41,134 bases of DNA, taken from the NCBI GenBank assembly GCA_003162175.1, contig PMMR01000055.1:1090-42223 (forward strand), in the 5' to 3' direction. The notes beneath the pieces are model-generated. The model did no database searches and was not told the DNA's origin. It saw only the letters and a list, made by a program, of their open reading frames with translations. The stretch's first letter is position 1. Each line of letters begins with the position of its first letter. Below are positions 16,623 through 25,583 of the stretch, in pieces. Both the position numbers and the translations under genes were made by a program. The DNA is from Candidatus Methanoflorens crillii. GTDB lineage: Archaea > Halobacteriota > Bog-38 > Methanoflorentales > Methanoflorentaceae.

Positions 16623-17888
16623 ATGGGTGATATAGGACACGGTGATCGTGTCAAGGTGGCTAGGGACAAAAAAGAGTTTTTCGGCGTGCTGATGCCGAGC
16701 GTGACTGACTTTGTCGTGCTTAAGCTCGACAGCGGGTATAACGTAGGCTTTGCACCCGAAGGGATAACGATGACGCTCGTCGAAAAGGCAGCGCCGCTCG
16801 CCGAAAAACGATTACCGCGACCTGTGCGACCTGAACTACCCCGACTGAGCATCATTTCCACCGGGGGCACCATTGCTAGTAAAATCGACTACCGAACAGG
16901 TGCGGTGACGAGTCAATTTGACGCAGATGATATTATCGATGCGATTCCGGGCTTAGCCGAAATCGCTAACATTGAAGGCACACTGCTCTACAACATACTG
17001 AGCGAGAATATGCGGCCGGAATCGTGGTCAGAGCTCGCTCAATGCGTCTATAACGAAGTTCGCGCGGGGGCCAATGGGGTACTTGTAACCCACGGAACGG
17101 ACACCCTGGGATACAGCGCTGCTGCCTTGTCATTTATGCTCCAGGTGCCCGTGCCGGTCGTACTCGTCGGTTCGCAAAGATCAGCTGATCGACCGAGCAG
17201 TGACAATGTCGTTAATGCTATTTGTGCCGGAGTGGCAGCTACAAGCGACCTTGCTGGGGTTTTTGTGGTAATGCACGAAGACGCGTCGGATGAAACCTGC
17301 CTCGTCCACCAAGGAACCCGCACCAAAAAAATGCACACATCACGACGCGACGCGTTTCGATCAGTTAACGCCTCGCCGATTGCACGCGTCAGCTATCAGG
17401 AACGGTCGATGCAATTCTTAGGCGATCACACGGGTCGAGGCGGGTGCGAGCTCTCCGTCCGTCCACACATCGAGCCGAGGTGCGCTTTGGTTAAGTTCTT
17501 CCCTGGAGCGAGTCCTGCTATTGTGGACTTCTATGTGACACACGGGTACAAGGGGTTGGTGATTGAAGGAACCGGTCTGGGGCACGTCGCAAGCGACTGG
17601 GTTCCGCACATAAGAAAGGCTGCAGATGTTATGCCGGTCGTGATGACCTCTCAGTGCGTTTACGGGAGGGTGTGCGACAGAGTTTACGATACTGGGCGCG
17701 ATCTGCTGAGCGCAGGCGCAATCGAAGGTGACGACATGCTGAGCGAAACGGCGCTCGTCAAACTGATGTGGGTGCTTGGCCAGACGTCCGATCGTTTTGA
17801 GATTGCTAGGCTTTTTAAAACTGACGTCGCCGGCGAGATACACGCGGATGCGACTAGGACGCGAAGCACGTTCGAGGAGTTGCTGTGA
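16623..17888 (+). CDS. gatD: Glu-tRNA(Gln) amidotransferase subunit D
   Basis: The asparaginase-like subunit that frees ammonia from glutamine or asparagine for the archaeal GatDE complex, which converts Glu-tRNA(Gln) to Gln-tRNA(Gln). At 421 residues it has an N-terminal AnsA-like beta barrel (about 1-70), then the asparaginase I/II motifs STGGTIAS (79-86, catalytic Thr) and VTHGTDTLG (155-163, Thr and Asp of the second site). Its ATG abuts argH's TAA, and its TGA overlaps gatE's GTG by four bases, so subunits D and E are co-translated. Confidence 0.95.
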   Translation: MGDIGHGDRVKVARDKKEFFGVLMPSVTDFVVLKLDSGYNVGFAPEGITMTLVEKAAPLAEKRLPRPVRPELPRLSIISTGGTIASKIDYRTGAVTSQFDADDIIDAIPGLAEIANIEGTLLYNILSENMRPESWSELAQCVYNEVRAGANGVLVTHGTDTLGYSAAALSFMLQVPVPVVLVGSQRSADRPSSDNVVNAICAGVAATSDLAGVFVVMHEDASDETCLVHQGTRTKKMHTSRRDAFRSVNASPIARVSYQERSMQFLGDHTGRGGCELSVRPHIEPRCALVKFFPGASPAIVDFYVTHGYKGLVIEGTGLGHVASDWVPHIRKAADVMPVVMTSQCVYGRVCDRVYDTGRDLLSAGAIEGDDMLSETALVKLMWVLGQTSDRFEIARLFKTDVAGEIHADATRTRSTFEELL

Positions 17889-19783
17889 AAGAGCACGACT
17901 ACAAAAAAGTCGGCCTGAAAGCAGGCTTGGAGATTCATCAACAGCTAAACACTACCTCAAAATTGTTTTGCAGCAGCCCGACTGAATTGCGGGACACAAA
18001 AGATGCATCTTACGAGTTCTATCGTTACCTACGACCTTCAAAGAGCGAGATGGGGGAGATTGACCGCGCTGCTATCGAAGAAGGGATCGGCACCCGGCGA
18101 TTTAAGTACAAGGCGTATGAGAGCACATGCCTTGTAGAAAATGATGATGAACCACCACTGGAAATGAACCTTGAGGCTTTAAAAATTGCCCTTCAAATTG
18201 CCCTCCTACTGCAGATGCAACCTTTCGAGCAAGCCCACACAATGAGGAAACTGGTAATCGATGGGTCAAACACAAGCGGGTTCCAGCGAACGGCACTCCT
18301 CGCAGCAGGCGGATACATATCGCTTAGCAGCGGTTCCGTTCGAATCGACACGCTGTCCATCGAGGAGGAAGCAGCGCAGATAGTCAATAAAGACATTTAC
18401 TCCCTCGACCGGCTCGGCATCCCGCTCGTCGAAATTGGCACAGCCCCAGGCGTGACAACTCCTAAAATGGCACGAGAGCTTGCTCTTGCGCTTGGAACGA
18501 TCTTGCGCGCGTGTAAAGTCAAGCGAGGGATTGGAACGATCAGGCAGGATATCAACATCTCCATCGCGGGCGGTGCACGCGTCGAAATTAAGGGCGTCCA
18601 GGCACTTGACCTCATTGAGAACCTTGTGCGCCTTGAGGTCACGAGGCAGCTCAACCTGCTTAAGATTCGAGACGAGCTACAAGAACGCGGAGCGGGCATA
18701 GGAAAGCCGGTCGAAGTCAGTTCGATATTTGCCCAAACTGCGTCAAACGTGCTTAAGAAAAAACACGTGTGGGGCCTGTTGCTTCATCGCTTTGCCGGTA
18801 TCGTGGGCAAAGAAATCCAGCCCGACCGTCGACTCGGTTCCGAATTCGCGGATCACGCAAAGAAGAGGGGGGTTGCTGGGATCTTTCACACTGATGAGTT
18901 GCCGCGATACGGAATAACGTCTCGCGAAACCGAGGCTCTTTTACGGTTTTTGAAAGCAGAGGAAAGCGATGCGGTTGTTATACTCGCAGACGAGAACGTT
19001 AAGACGTGCGTCGAGGCGATTTATGCCATTATGGACCGCGCCAAAGCAGCCACGGAGGGTGTGCCCGAAGAAACGCGACGCGCGCTGAGCAATGGATGCT
19101 CTGAATATATGCGGCCCCTTCCTGGAGCAGCCCGCATGTACCCGGAGACGGATGTGTCTCCCATCGCGGTCCCGACGGAGCTCATTAATCGCATCAAAGC
19201 GCATTTGCCTGAGAGACTCGATGATCGGATGCGTCGCTATCGGCGTGAGTTTCTCCTGAACGAGGAGTTGGCGAGGCAAATCGCGTGGTCTGAAAACAAT
19301 CAACTTTTTGAGCAAGTTATGCGCCTCTCAGGGGGTCTAAATGGTAGCCACGGTCGAGACGAAGTCAAAGATTCCGCAACGTTTGCAGTACGAACGCTTG
19401 AAGGAACGATCGCAGAGTTGAAAAGGGACAACGTACCTGTCGATCGTCTAACCCATGAAACCACACTTGATGTTTTCAGGCTTGTGAACTCTAAGACTAT
19501 ATCAAAGGAAGGTGTGCCCGAAATCCTCCGTTGCCTCGCCGAATGTCCGACGAAAACGGCAAACGATGCGGCAGCAGAGCTTGGATTTGTCATGTTGAGC
19601 GAACGCGAGCTTCAAGCAATCGTGGACGACGTCGTACAATCGCGACTCGAGTTCGTCAAGGCAAGAGGCGCGGCTGCTGTAGGCCCCCTGATGGGCGTCG
19701 TTATGAAGCAAGTTAGAGGTAAGGCAGACGGAAAACTCGTAAACGAAGTGCTTCGCGTAAAGATTGCGTCCGTTCTGCGGTAG
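17885..19783 (+). CDS. gatE: Glu-tRNA(Gln) amidotransferase subunit E
   Basis: The kinase/transferase subunit of archaeal GatDE; it activates the Glu carboxylate on tRNA(Gln) with ATP and amidates it. The 632-residue protein begins with the GatB/E cradle signature GLKAGLEIHQQLNT (10-23), contains the central VRIDTLSIEEEAAQ region and DINISIAGGARVEIKG, a mid-protein AspRS-like insertion (about 275-400), and a C-terminal helical GatB/YqeY tRNA-binding tail after residue 470. GTG start overlapping the gatD stop. Full length, no defect seen. Confidence 0.95.
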   Translation: MKEHDYKKVGLKAGLEIHQQLNTTSKLFCSSPTELRDTKDASYEFYRYLRPSKSEMGEIDRAAIEEGIGTRRFKYKAYESTCLVENDDEPPLEMNLEALKIALQIALLLQMQPFEQAHTMRKLVIDGSNTSGFQRTALLAAGGYISLSSGSVRIDTLSIEEEAAQIVNKDIYSLDRLGIPLVEIGTAPGVTTPKMARELALALGTILRACKVKRGIGTIRQDINISIAGGARVEIKGVQALDLIENLVRLEVTRQLNLLKIRDELQERGAGIGKPVEVSSIFAQTASNVLKKKHVWGLLLHRFAGIVGKEIQPDRRLGSEFADHAKKRGVAGIFHTDELPRYGITSRETEALLRFLKAEESDAVVILADENVKTCVEAIYAIMDRAKAATEGVPEETRRALSNGCSEYMRPLPGAARMYPETDVSPIAVPTELINRIKAHLPERLDDRMRRYRREFLLNEELARQIAWSENNQLFEQVMRLSGGLNGSHGRDEVKDSATFAVRTLEGTIAELKRDNVPVDRLTHETTLDVFRLVNSKTISKEGVPEILRCLAECPTKTANDAAAELGFVMLSERELQAIVDDVVQSRLEFVKARGAAAVGPLMGVVMKQVRGKADGKLVNEVLRVKIASVLR

Positions 19784-20843
19784 AGGTGATTTCCTGCAGA
19801 GCACGAACCTGCTTTATGACTTGGTGAACATCCCGAGCACGAGCACGCACGAACACGATATCAGTCTTTTTGTCGAAGAAGTGCTGCGTGACCTCGGAAT
19901 GGAAATCATACGCTCTGGCAACAATGTTATCGGAAAGCTGGGTCGCGAGGGGCCTGTGCTCGCACTGTGCGGCCACCTCGATACGGTGCCTCCATTTTTC
20001 CCGCCCAGAATTCAAGGGGGAAAGCTTTACGGGAGGGGCGCAGCCGATGACAAAGGTGGACTGGCCGCTGTTATCAATGCGGTAGCGAACACTGACCAGG
20101 AACGGCTTAAGGGCACGCTGCTTACGGTGTTCGTCGTCGACGAAGAGCTCAGAAGCCGCGGCGCGCAGGAAGTGTTGCCGCAGCTGCGCGCTGACTTTGG
20201 CATCGTCTGTGAGCCGACAGATCTGAAGATTGTAAACGGGCAGAAAGGGCGCTTGACGTTTCGCATTCAATCCGTCGGCAAAAGAGCACATGCGAGTAAG
20301 CCTGAGCTTGGGAAGAATGCCATTGTTGAGATGGCAATGCTTGTGTTGCGGCTCAAAGACCTTTCGCTAGCCCGGCATACCGAGCTTGGCCACGAAACGA
20401 TTTCGGTTAGTACTATCGCTGCTGGAGATGCGGTCAACATCGTTCCCGATCGTTGTTCGATCGACGTTGACTATCGCTACGTGCCTCCCGACGATGCATC
20501 TAGCGTTTTAGCCACACTCAGGGCGAAATTGCCCGAAGCGCGAATAGAATTCGCGGACGACCCCAAAAATTTCACGCGCCCGTTCTACTTACCCGCTCAC
20601 CAGATTATCACTTTGTTGGGCGAATCCATACGCAGGGCCGGCCGTGAGCCGCAGATGGCCACAATGGACGCTGGCACTGATGCTTCTCGCTTCAATGAGG
20701 CGGGAATACCCACAGTTGTCTTCGGGCCGGGAGGCATCGCGCAGGCTCACACATCCGATGAATGGATAGACCTTCACGAAGTGGAGGTGGCAAGCGTCGT
20801 TTTCCAAAAGTTGATCAAAAGAGCATTGATGACACAAAACTGA
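19764..20843 (+). CDS. M20-family deacylase (ArgE/DapE-like)
   Basis: A zinc-dependent amidohydrolase, probably removing an acyl group from an amino acid such as N-acetylornithine; its place after argH favours the arginine pathway. In the 359-residue frame the metal site is complete: CGHLDTVPP (His71, Asp73), YGRGAADDKGG (bridging Asp95 or Asp96), VVDEE (Glu127/128), CEPTD (Glu150) and the late His in IAQAHTSDEW. A dimerisation insert lies at about 165-275. The start is uncertain: TTG 19764 overlaps gatE by 20 bases, whereas the ribosome site AGAGGTGAT (19782-19790) points to a CTG at 19794. LysW-linked and DapE-type substrates are alternatives. Confidence 0.85.
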   Translation: MRPFCGRGDFLQSTNLLYDLVNIPSTSTHEHDISLFVEEVLRDLGMEIIRSGNNVIGKLGREGPVLALCGHLDTVPPFFPPRIQGGKLYGRGAADDKGGLAAVINAVANTDQERLKGTLLTVFVVDEELRSRGAQEVLPQLRADFGIVCEPTDLKIVNGQKGRLTFRIQSVGKRAHASKPELGKNAIVEMAMLVLRLKDLSLARHTELGHETISVSTIAAGDAVNIVPDRCSIDVDYRYVPPDDASSVLATLRAKLPEARIEFADDPKNFTRPFYLPAHQIITLLGESIRRAGREPQMATMDAGTDASRFNEAGIPTVVFGPGGIAQAHTSDEWIDLHEVEVASVVFQKLIKRALMTQN

Positions 20844-20894
20844 ATTGGCTCGGGCATTATCTTTCCTCGTTCTTGCATACTAAGCGAGGGCGGT

Positions 20895-21020
20895 TTGCGC
20901 GGGCATACAAGCGCTCTTATTGCAGAAGTGCATAGAGCTATGCCGGTAGCGGGCACGATGCCACCAGTCGATGACGCGAGAAGTCTCAACATTCCGCTTT
21001 TTAAAACAGATTCTTACTGA
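20895..21020 (+). CDS. Possible 41-residue ORF
   Basis: A TTG-initiated short frame behind GAGG, in the same reading frame as the M20 gene and beginning 51 bases past its stop. It reads MRGHTSALIAEVHRAMPVAG, then a short end IPLFKTDSY. The sequence is protein-like, but I do not recognise it. It may be a remnant of a longer gene or chance. Confidence 0.25.
   Translation: MRGHTSALIAEVHRAMPVAGTMPPVDDARSLNIPLFKTDSY
20999..21007 (+). promoter_or_regulatory. TATA-like element, leaderless promoter
   Basis: TTTTTAAAA is centred about 24 bases before the ATG at 21027, so transcription would begin at or next to the start codon. The gene has no ribosome site, which fits a leaderless mRNA. Confidence 0.45.
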
Positions 21021-21026
21021 ATAACC

Positions 21027-21746
21027 ATGCTTGTCGAATCTATCTTTTTTGTGCTGCTCGCTTTTCTCATACTGCTGCTGCTAGTGGTAGGATTCGAGAC
21101 AGTCGGTTTCAGACTGTCAGAAGCTTTGCTGATCTTTGTGGGATCGACTTTGTTGTTCTTTTCCTTCGATCCCTCGATACTACTGTACGTTGATGGTTCC
21201 TTGGGGATCGGCATTTTCGTACCGCTCTACATAGCGGTATTTCAACCGTTTTTGGTCGTGGGTTCAAGCAACGGGCTTGCTATCGGCGTCGATGTCGCCG
21301 GTTTTCTGATTCCGTTCCTTATTTCGCTAAAGATGATATTCGACCGACGAAGCCCTATCAGAGCAAGTCTCATCGGAATCGCGTGTATTGCCGCCCTTAC
21401 GAACATAACTTCAACGTACGTGCCAGGAGAAGGCGTCCTTATCTGGAATATCTACGTAATCGCAATTGCCGCAAGTGTCATAGGTATAGGGCTTGCAAAG
21501 AGGCAATGGGGAAGCGTAGGCCCTATCGCCTACGTTTCTGGTTCACTCGGCGTGTTGCTTGGTGCCGATCTCGCACGGCTCGGTGACATTCTCAGCTATC
21601 AGCCGAGAGGCTTCGCGTTTGCTTCGGTAGGGGGTGCAGGCGTTTTCGATGCTATCTTCTTAGTCGGAGTTTTGGCGGTGACCATTGATGTGATCTTTGT
21701 GGAAAACGTGCGGTTCATCAATTGGGTCCAGAGACGTTGGGCTTAG
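21027..21746 (+). CDS. DUF1614-like integral membrane protein
   Basis: A 239-residue, very hydrophobic protein with about seven predicted membrane helices (residues 5-25, 30-50, 60-80, 85-105, 115-135, 140-160, 205-225). The stretch LAIGVDVAGFLIPFLISL and the C-terminal block SVGGAGVFDAIFLVGVLAV match the DUF1614 pattern known in archaea; its function has not been worked out. No soluble domain is attached. It sits between the argH-gatDE run and the leuA-type gene, apparently with its own promoter. Confidence 0.8.
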   Translation: MLVESIFFVLLAFLILLLLVVGFETVGFRLSEALLIFVGSTLLFFSFDPSILLYVDGSLGIGIFVPLYIAVFQPFLVVGSSNGLAIGVDVAGFLIPFLISLKMIFDRRSPIRASLIGIACIAALTNITSTYVPGEGVLIWNIYVIAIAASVIGIGLAKRQWGSVGPIAYVSGSLGVLLGADLARLGDILSYQPRGFAFASVGGAGVFDAIFLVGVLAVTIDVIFVENVRFINWVQRRWA

Positions 21747-21836
21747 CTCAGCAACGCTCCTCTGCACGCCCCCCCCCGTATCGACACGCGCGACGTAACG
21801 TGGCGAATTCCCGCACAAACCGGTCCTGAAGAAAGC

Positions 21837-21846
21837 GTTTTATATG
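21837..21846 (+). promoter_or_regulatory. TATA box of the leuA-type gene
   Basis: GTTTTATATG predicts transcription from about 21868 with a leader of roughly 47 bases. A 9-C tract lies about 60 bases further upstream. Confidence 0.5.
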
Positions 21847-21914
21847 TAGCTCTACAATAGTGCCTGTGGGAATACATATGTGCTCGAGGGATCGTCTTCT
21901 TTGTCAATTCTAGA

Positions 21915-23411
21915 ATGAATAGTGAAGTAGTTACTTTTTTTGATACGACGCTCCGAGACGGAGAGCAAACCCCTAACGTTTCGCTCACCGACGAACAGAA
22001 GCTTACCATCGCAAAAGCTCTCGACAAGCTAGGCGTCGACGTGATCGAAGCCGGGTTTCCTATATCCTCGAAGGGAGAATATAACGCGGTAAGAAGCATC
22101 GTAAATGCAGATCTAAGGACCACAATCTGCGGTCTCGCTCGTGTCGTGAAACCAGACATCGATGCGTGTCTAGATGCGGGCGTTGGACTAGTTCATGTTT
22201 TTGCCTCAACGTCAGATGTACAGTTGAAGCATTCAATGAAAAAGACGAGACAGGAAGTGTATGATCTGTCCGTCGACGCAGTCGAATACGTTAAGGAGCA
22301 CGGAACACAATGCCTATTCTCTGCGATGGACGCCACTCGAACGGAACCGGAGTTTCTTTATCGCATTTGTCGCGGCATGGAGTCGGCCGGGGCCGACATC
22401 ATCAACATCCCGGATACTGTGGGCATTATGGCCCCCTCAAAGATGTTTGACTTCATCAAACGCATCAAAGGTGTTGTCAAAGTTCCTATCGACGTGCATT
22501 GCCACAACGACTTTGGTCTCGCGGTTGCCAATAGCCTGTCAGCGATCGAAGCCGGAGCCAACCAGGTACAAGTGACCGTAAATGGGATAGGTGAAAGGGC
22601 TGGGAACGCTGACCTCGCCCAAACGGCGATGGGCTTGTCGAGTATCTTTGGAGCGAAGCTGAATATCAACACTCAATTCCTTCTTGAGACCTCACGGTTA
22701 GTGGAACGATTCACGAAGATCAACATACCCCCTACGATGCCAATTGTCGGCGAAAACGCATTCTCGCACGAATCTGGAATTCATTCTCGCGGAGTGATCG
22801 AACGCGCTGACACGTTTGAGCCAGGGATTATGACGCCCGAAATGGTCGGTCAGCGTCGCCGCCTCGTTGCAGGCAAACATGCTGGCAAGCACGCCGTGCG
22901 CGAGATGCTCAAGGATGCTCTTTTTGACGTCACCGAAGACGAGCTTGTGCGCATACTGGATCGCGTAAAGGAAATAGGCGATCAAGGCCGGCGAGTCACC
23001 GACGTCGACTTATACGCTATAGCTGAAGCGATCACAAATGAGGTGCTGAAGCCGACAATATTGCTTGAGGAGCTGTCTGTGATGACGGGCAATCGCATCA
23101 CTCCAACAGCAACGGTGAAAGCAGTTGTTGAGGGTAAAACGAAAATCGGGGCCCGCATAGGTATTGGTCCAGTCGATGCTGCAATTAATGCCGTACACGA
23201 CATTCTCGGGGGCACCGACGTGCAGCTACGGACGTTCAGAATCGACGCGATCAGCGGGGGAACCGACGCACTTGCTGATGTTGTCATCGGTGTCGAAGAT
23301 TCACGTGGAAACATGGTGACTGCTCGCGCTGCGCGAGGCGATATTGTAATTGCGTCTGTTGAGGCTATGATCAGCGCGATAAATCGCCTTAAGGCTAGAG
23401 ATGGTGCGTAG
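21915..23411 (+). CDS. 2-isopropylmalate/citramalate synthase family enzyme
   Basis: A 498-residue acetyl-CoA-dependent aldol synthase of the LeuA/CimA/homocitrate group. The DRE-TIM barrel opens with FFDTTLRDGEQTPNVSL (8-24), has metal-binding HCHNDFG (195-201) and NGIGERAGNADL, a linker with ENAFSHESGIHSRGV, and a C-terminal LeuA dimer/regulatory domain (about 375-495) that normally binds leucine or isoleucine as feedback inhibitor. One oddity is FSAMDATRTE (135-144), where the family usually has Glu in place of Met137. QTPNV instead of QTPGV is a second deviation. The sequence does not decide between leucine and isoleucine (citramalate) roles. Confidence 0.9.
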   Translation: MNSEVVTFFDTTLRDGEQTPNVSLTDEQKLTIAKALDKLGVDVIEAGFPISSKGEYNAVRSIVNADLRTTICGLARVVKPDIDACLDAGVGLVHVFASTSDVQLKHSMKKTRQEVYDLSVDAVEYVKEHGTQCLFSAMDATRTEPEFLYRICRGMESAGADIINIPDTVGIMAPSKMFDFIKRIKGVVKVPIDVHCHNDFGLAVANSLSAIEAGANQVQVTVNGIGERAGNADLAQTAMGLSSIFGAKLNINTQFLLETSRLVERFTKINIPPTMPIVGENAFSHESGIHSRGVIERADTFEPGIMTPEMVGQRRRLVAGKHAGKHAVREMLKDALFDVTEDELVRILDRVKEIGDQGRRVTDVDLYAIAEAITNEVLKPTILLEELSVMTGNRITPTATVKAVVEGKTKIGARIGIGPVDAAINAVHDILGGTDVQLRTFRIDAISGGTDALADVVIGVEDSRGNMVTARAARGDIVIASVEAMISAINRLKARDGA

Positions 23412-23413
23412 CG

Positions 23414-24154
23414 TTGCGATGGCATCTCGTCGACACGCATTGTCACATCGACACGTCTGCGTTTGACGACGATCGGCAATCAGTAATTGATAGGGCGTTC
23501 GACGCGCGAATAGCGCTCATCAATTCGGGCATTAGCCTCACATCGAATTGGGCGACGAGAGGATTGCTTCAGCACGAGAACGTATATGCGGCTTACGGCC
23601 TAAGTCCGCTCAACGTTGCGGAAAAAGAAAGCGTCGAAGAATTCATTTGGCGAAACGCAGATTCAGCAACGGCAGTTGGCGAAGTTGGGCTGGATTTTTA
23701 CCATGTCAAGTCGGGACATCAACGTGAGCGGCAAGAAAATGCGTTTGAGCAATTCATTCAGCTGAGTCAAGAGCTCGGCTTACCTCTTGTCATTCACAGC
23801 CGCGATGCCGAAGAGCGCGTCTTTGAGCTCGTGCATGGTGTTGACCAGGCAATCTATCACTGCTACGGGGGCAGTGTCGAGTTGCTCGAAAAGATCGTGG
23901 ACTGTGGGCACTATATCTCGATTTCAACCAGAGTATGCCGGTCTGGGCACCACCAGAAGCTCGTTGAGAAGGCCCCTAGAGATATGGTAGTCATCGAGAC
24001 TGATAGCCCTTATCTAGCCGCGCGCAAGGGTAGAAACGAACCGTCGTTTGTAGGAGACGCGATTGTCACCATATCGCAGGTCTGGGACACAGAAATTGAA
24101 GAAGCGGCGTCTATTGTCGCGGAGAACACTTGTAGGGCTTTTAATCTTGGATAA
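23414..24154 (+). CDS. TatD-family metal-dependent hydrolase
   Basis: A 246-residue TIM-barrel nuclease of the TatD family (DNase or RNA 3'-end exonuclease in studied homologues). Metal-site motifs: LVDTHCHID (5-13), GEVGLDFY (near 93-100), VIHSRDAEE (near 126), HCYGG (near 152) and ETDSPYL (near 195). The usual HCFSG motif is changed to HCYGG, as in some archaeal members. It begins with TTG two bases after the leuA-type stop, so the two are probably co-transcribed. Length is normal. Confidence 0.88.
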   Translation: MRWHLVDTHCHIDTSAFDDDRQSVIDRAFDARIALINSGISLTSNWATRGLLQHENVYAAYGLSPLNVAEKESVEEFIWRNADSATAVGEVGLDFYHVKSGHQRERQENAFEQFIQLSQELGLPLVIHSRDAEERVFELVHGVDQAIYHCYGGSVELLEKIVDCGHYISISTRVCRSGHHQKLVEKAPRDMVVIETDSPYLAARKGRNEPSFVGDAIVTISQVWDTEIEEAASIVAENTCRAFNLG

Positions 24155-24184
24155 AGAGGCGTATTTCGGGCGAATAAAAGAAAA

Positions 24185-24194
24185 ACATATATAG
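24185..24194 (+). promoter_or_regulatory. TATA box of the NYN gene
   Basis: ACATATATAG predicts a transcript from about 24216 with a 34-base leader that includes CAGGAG 11 bases before the ATG. Confidence 0.55.
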
Positions 24195-24249
24195 CACGCC
24201 GCCAGTACATTATTTTGCCATTTTTGCAATAGCAGGAGTCTTAGCATTT

Positions 24250-24807
24250 ATGCCTCCCCATATCCCCCACATTAAAGACCGATTCAAGATTAGGACGATA
24301 ATTCGACGGCGCGAAAACGCCCGCAAGGGCATTGGGCTGCTCGTTGATGGGCCTAACATGCTTCGGAAGGAATTTCAGATCGACCTGGAAGAAATACGCA
24401 ATACCCTAAAGGAATTCGGCGACATCAAGGTAGGTAGGGTCTACCTGAACCAGTATGCCTCTGAGAAGCTCGTTGAGGCAATCGAGAACCAAGGATTTGA
24501 GCCGGTGGTCAGCTCGAGTGACGTTGATGTTCGACTCGCAGTTGAAGCTACGGAGCTTATTTTCAATCCTAATATAGATATTATCGCAATAGTGACCCGA
24601 GATGCTGATTTTAAGCCCGTGCTTTCAAAAGCGATGGAGCATGGCAAAGAGACCATCATTTTCGGAGCAGAGCCTGGGTTTTCGACCGCGCTTAAAAATC
24701 TCGCTGACGTTGTTGTAATATTGAGCGAGGGACCAGCTACCAATGTCGCTGCGAGAGAAAAGTTTACCCCTAAAGACGAGGAAGAAGCTTACCCAAAACC
24801 CGCGTAA
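24250..24807 (+). CDS. NYN-domain (LabA/DUF88-like) protein
   Basis: A 185-residue protein with a PIN-like NYN nuclease fold. Acidic residues of the predicted metal site are visible: GLLVDGPNML (30-39), SSDVDVRLAVEA (94-105) and AIVTRDADFKPVL (113-125), followed by IIFGAEPGFSTALKNLAD. It belongs with the archaeal conserved TIGR00288-type group and may process or decay RNA; the activity of these archaeal members is not established. The N-terminal 25 residues and C-terminal 25 are charged extensions. It converges on the prefoldin gene, 32 bases away, without an evident terminator. Confidence 0.88.
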   Translation: MPPHIPHIKDRFKIRTIIRRRENARKGIGLLVDGPNMLRKEFQIDLEEIRNTLKEFGDIKVGRVYLNQYASEKLVEAIENQGFEPVVSSSDVDVRLAVEATELIFNPNIDIIAIVTRDADFKPVLSKAMEHGKETIIFGAEPGFSTALKNLADVVVILSEGPATNVAAREKFTPKDEEEAYPKPA

Positions 24808-24839
24808 CACCTCGAGTCTTGCCAGAGCCAGAAGTTGAG

Positions 24840-25205
24840 CTACGCGCCCTGCGGCGCAGACCCCCCTCCGAGAGCTTTTTGCAGCTGCTGCTGGAGTTGT
24901 TGAAATCGCGTTTGAACACGTTCTTCCTGCCTCTCAAGACTCTTTAAACGTACATCGTTCGTCTCTTTTTTTTCTGTTAGCTCAGCCTTCACCTCGTCTT
25001 TGTTCGAGCGTACGAGGATCGTTCCTACGGTCTTGAAGATAACAGCTTTTTCGTCTAGCTTGTCGAGCTCAACGAGGGTTTGATTAGCTTCGTTCAAGGC
25101 TAGTTCGAGTTGACTTCGCTGAACAGCAAGCGCTTGTGCCTGCTGTTGAAGTTGTTGTAGTTGCGCAACTTGATTTTGAATTTGGGGTGGTAGTTCGGTA
25201 CTCAT
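24840..25205 (-). CDS. pfdB: Prefoldin subunit beta
   Basis: A subunit of the hexameric archaeal prefoldin chaperone, which hands unfolded proteins to the thermosome. The 121-residue protein is two long coiled coils (about 8-48 and 73-113, Gln/Leu/Glu-rich) around the beta hairpin core VIFKTVGTILVRSNKDEV. It ends in a Gly-rich tail. Ribosome site AAGGAG 9 bases before the ATG. It is the last gene of the large minus-strand cluster, its usual place in euryarchaea. Confidence 0.95.
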   Translation of the reverse strand: MSTELPPQIQNQVAQLQQLQQQAQALAVQRSQLELALNEANQTLVELDKLDEKAVIFKTVGTILVRSNKDEVKAELTEKKETNDVRLKSLERQEERVQTRFQQLQQQLQKALGGGSAPQGA

Positions 25206-25251
25206 TCAAGATTCTCCTTGAGGGGTGTTTTCCAAGCGGTAACAGTTTCGC

Positions 25252-25545
25252 TCAATTCTTTAAAATATCTGCGACAAGTTCGTCCACTTCTGTAGCAATC
25301 AGCGCCAATCTCAGCCACGAATTTGTCGCCGACCGGCATGAGGCTACGTCTGAAGCTGTGATGTCGATGATTAGCTTCTCTGCCGTCTCTCGTACAATCA
25401 CAGAAGAGCGTGTCCCGGCGATGGCGATAGTTTCCAATTCAGGAGTGATCGATCGGAACAAATAGTCTACGTTTTGCGTTTCTATGAAGTACATTGAATG
25501 GAGCATTTGCGTATTGTGGTCGCTTAGCGTGAGCGGCTTTGCCAT
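25252..25545 (-). CDS. KEOPS subunit Pcc1-like protein
   Basis: Small dimerising subunit of the KEOPS complex that makes the t6A modification on tRNA. The core fits Pcc1: YLFRSITPELE, then TRSSVIVRETAEKLIIDITA and RSATNSWLRLALIATEV. The start is uncertain: ATG 25545 gives 97 residues, ATG 25506 gives 84, and neither has a ribosome site; the frame is open back to 25656. It lies between rpoP and pfdB, the common place for pcc1 in euryarchaeal exosome clusters, which strengthens a moderate sequence match. Confidence 0.75.
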   Translation of the reverse strand: MAKPLTLSDHNTQMLHSMYFIETQNVDYLFRSITPELETIAIAGTRSSVIVRETAEKLIIDITASDVASCRSATNSWLRLALIATEVDELVADILKN

Positions 25546-25583
25546 TTCTTGCGCAGCAAGAGTAGACTTTGAAGTTGCATTGC

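Noticed and set aside
21766-21776. 9-C tract (and 8-C tract at 7654-7661) as phase-variable switches
   Set aside because: Both are in non-coding DNA away from the promoter core; no frame depends on them.
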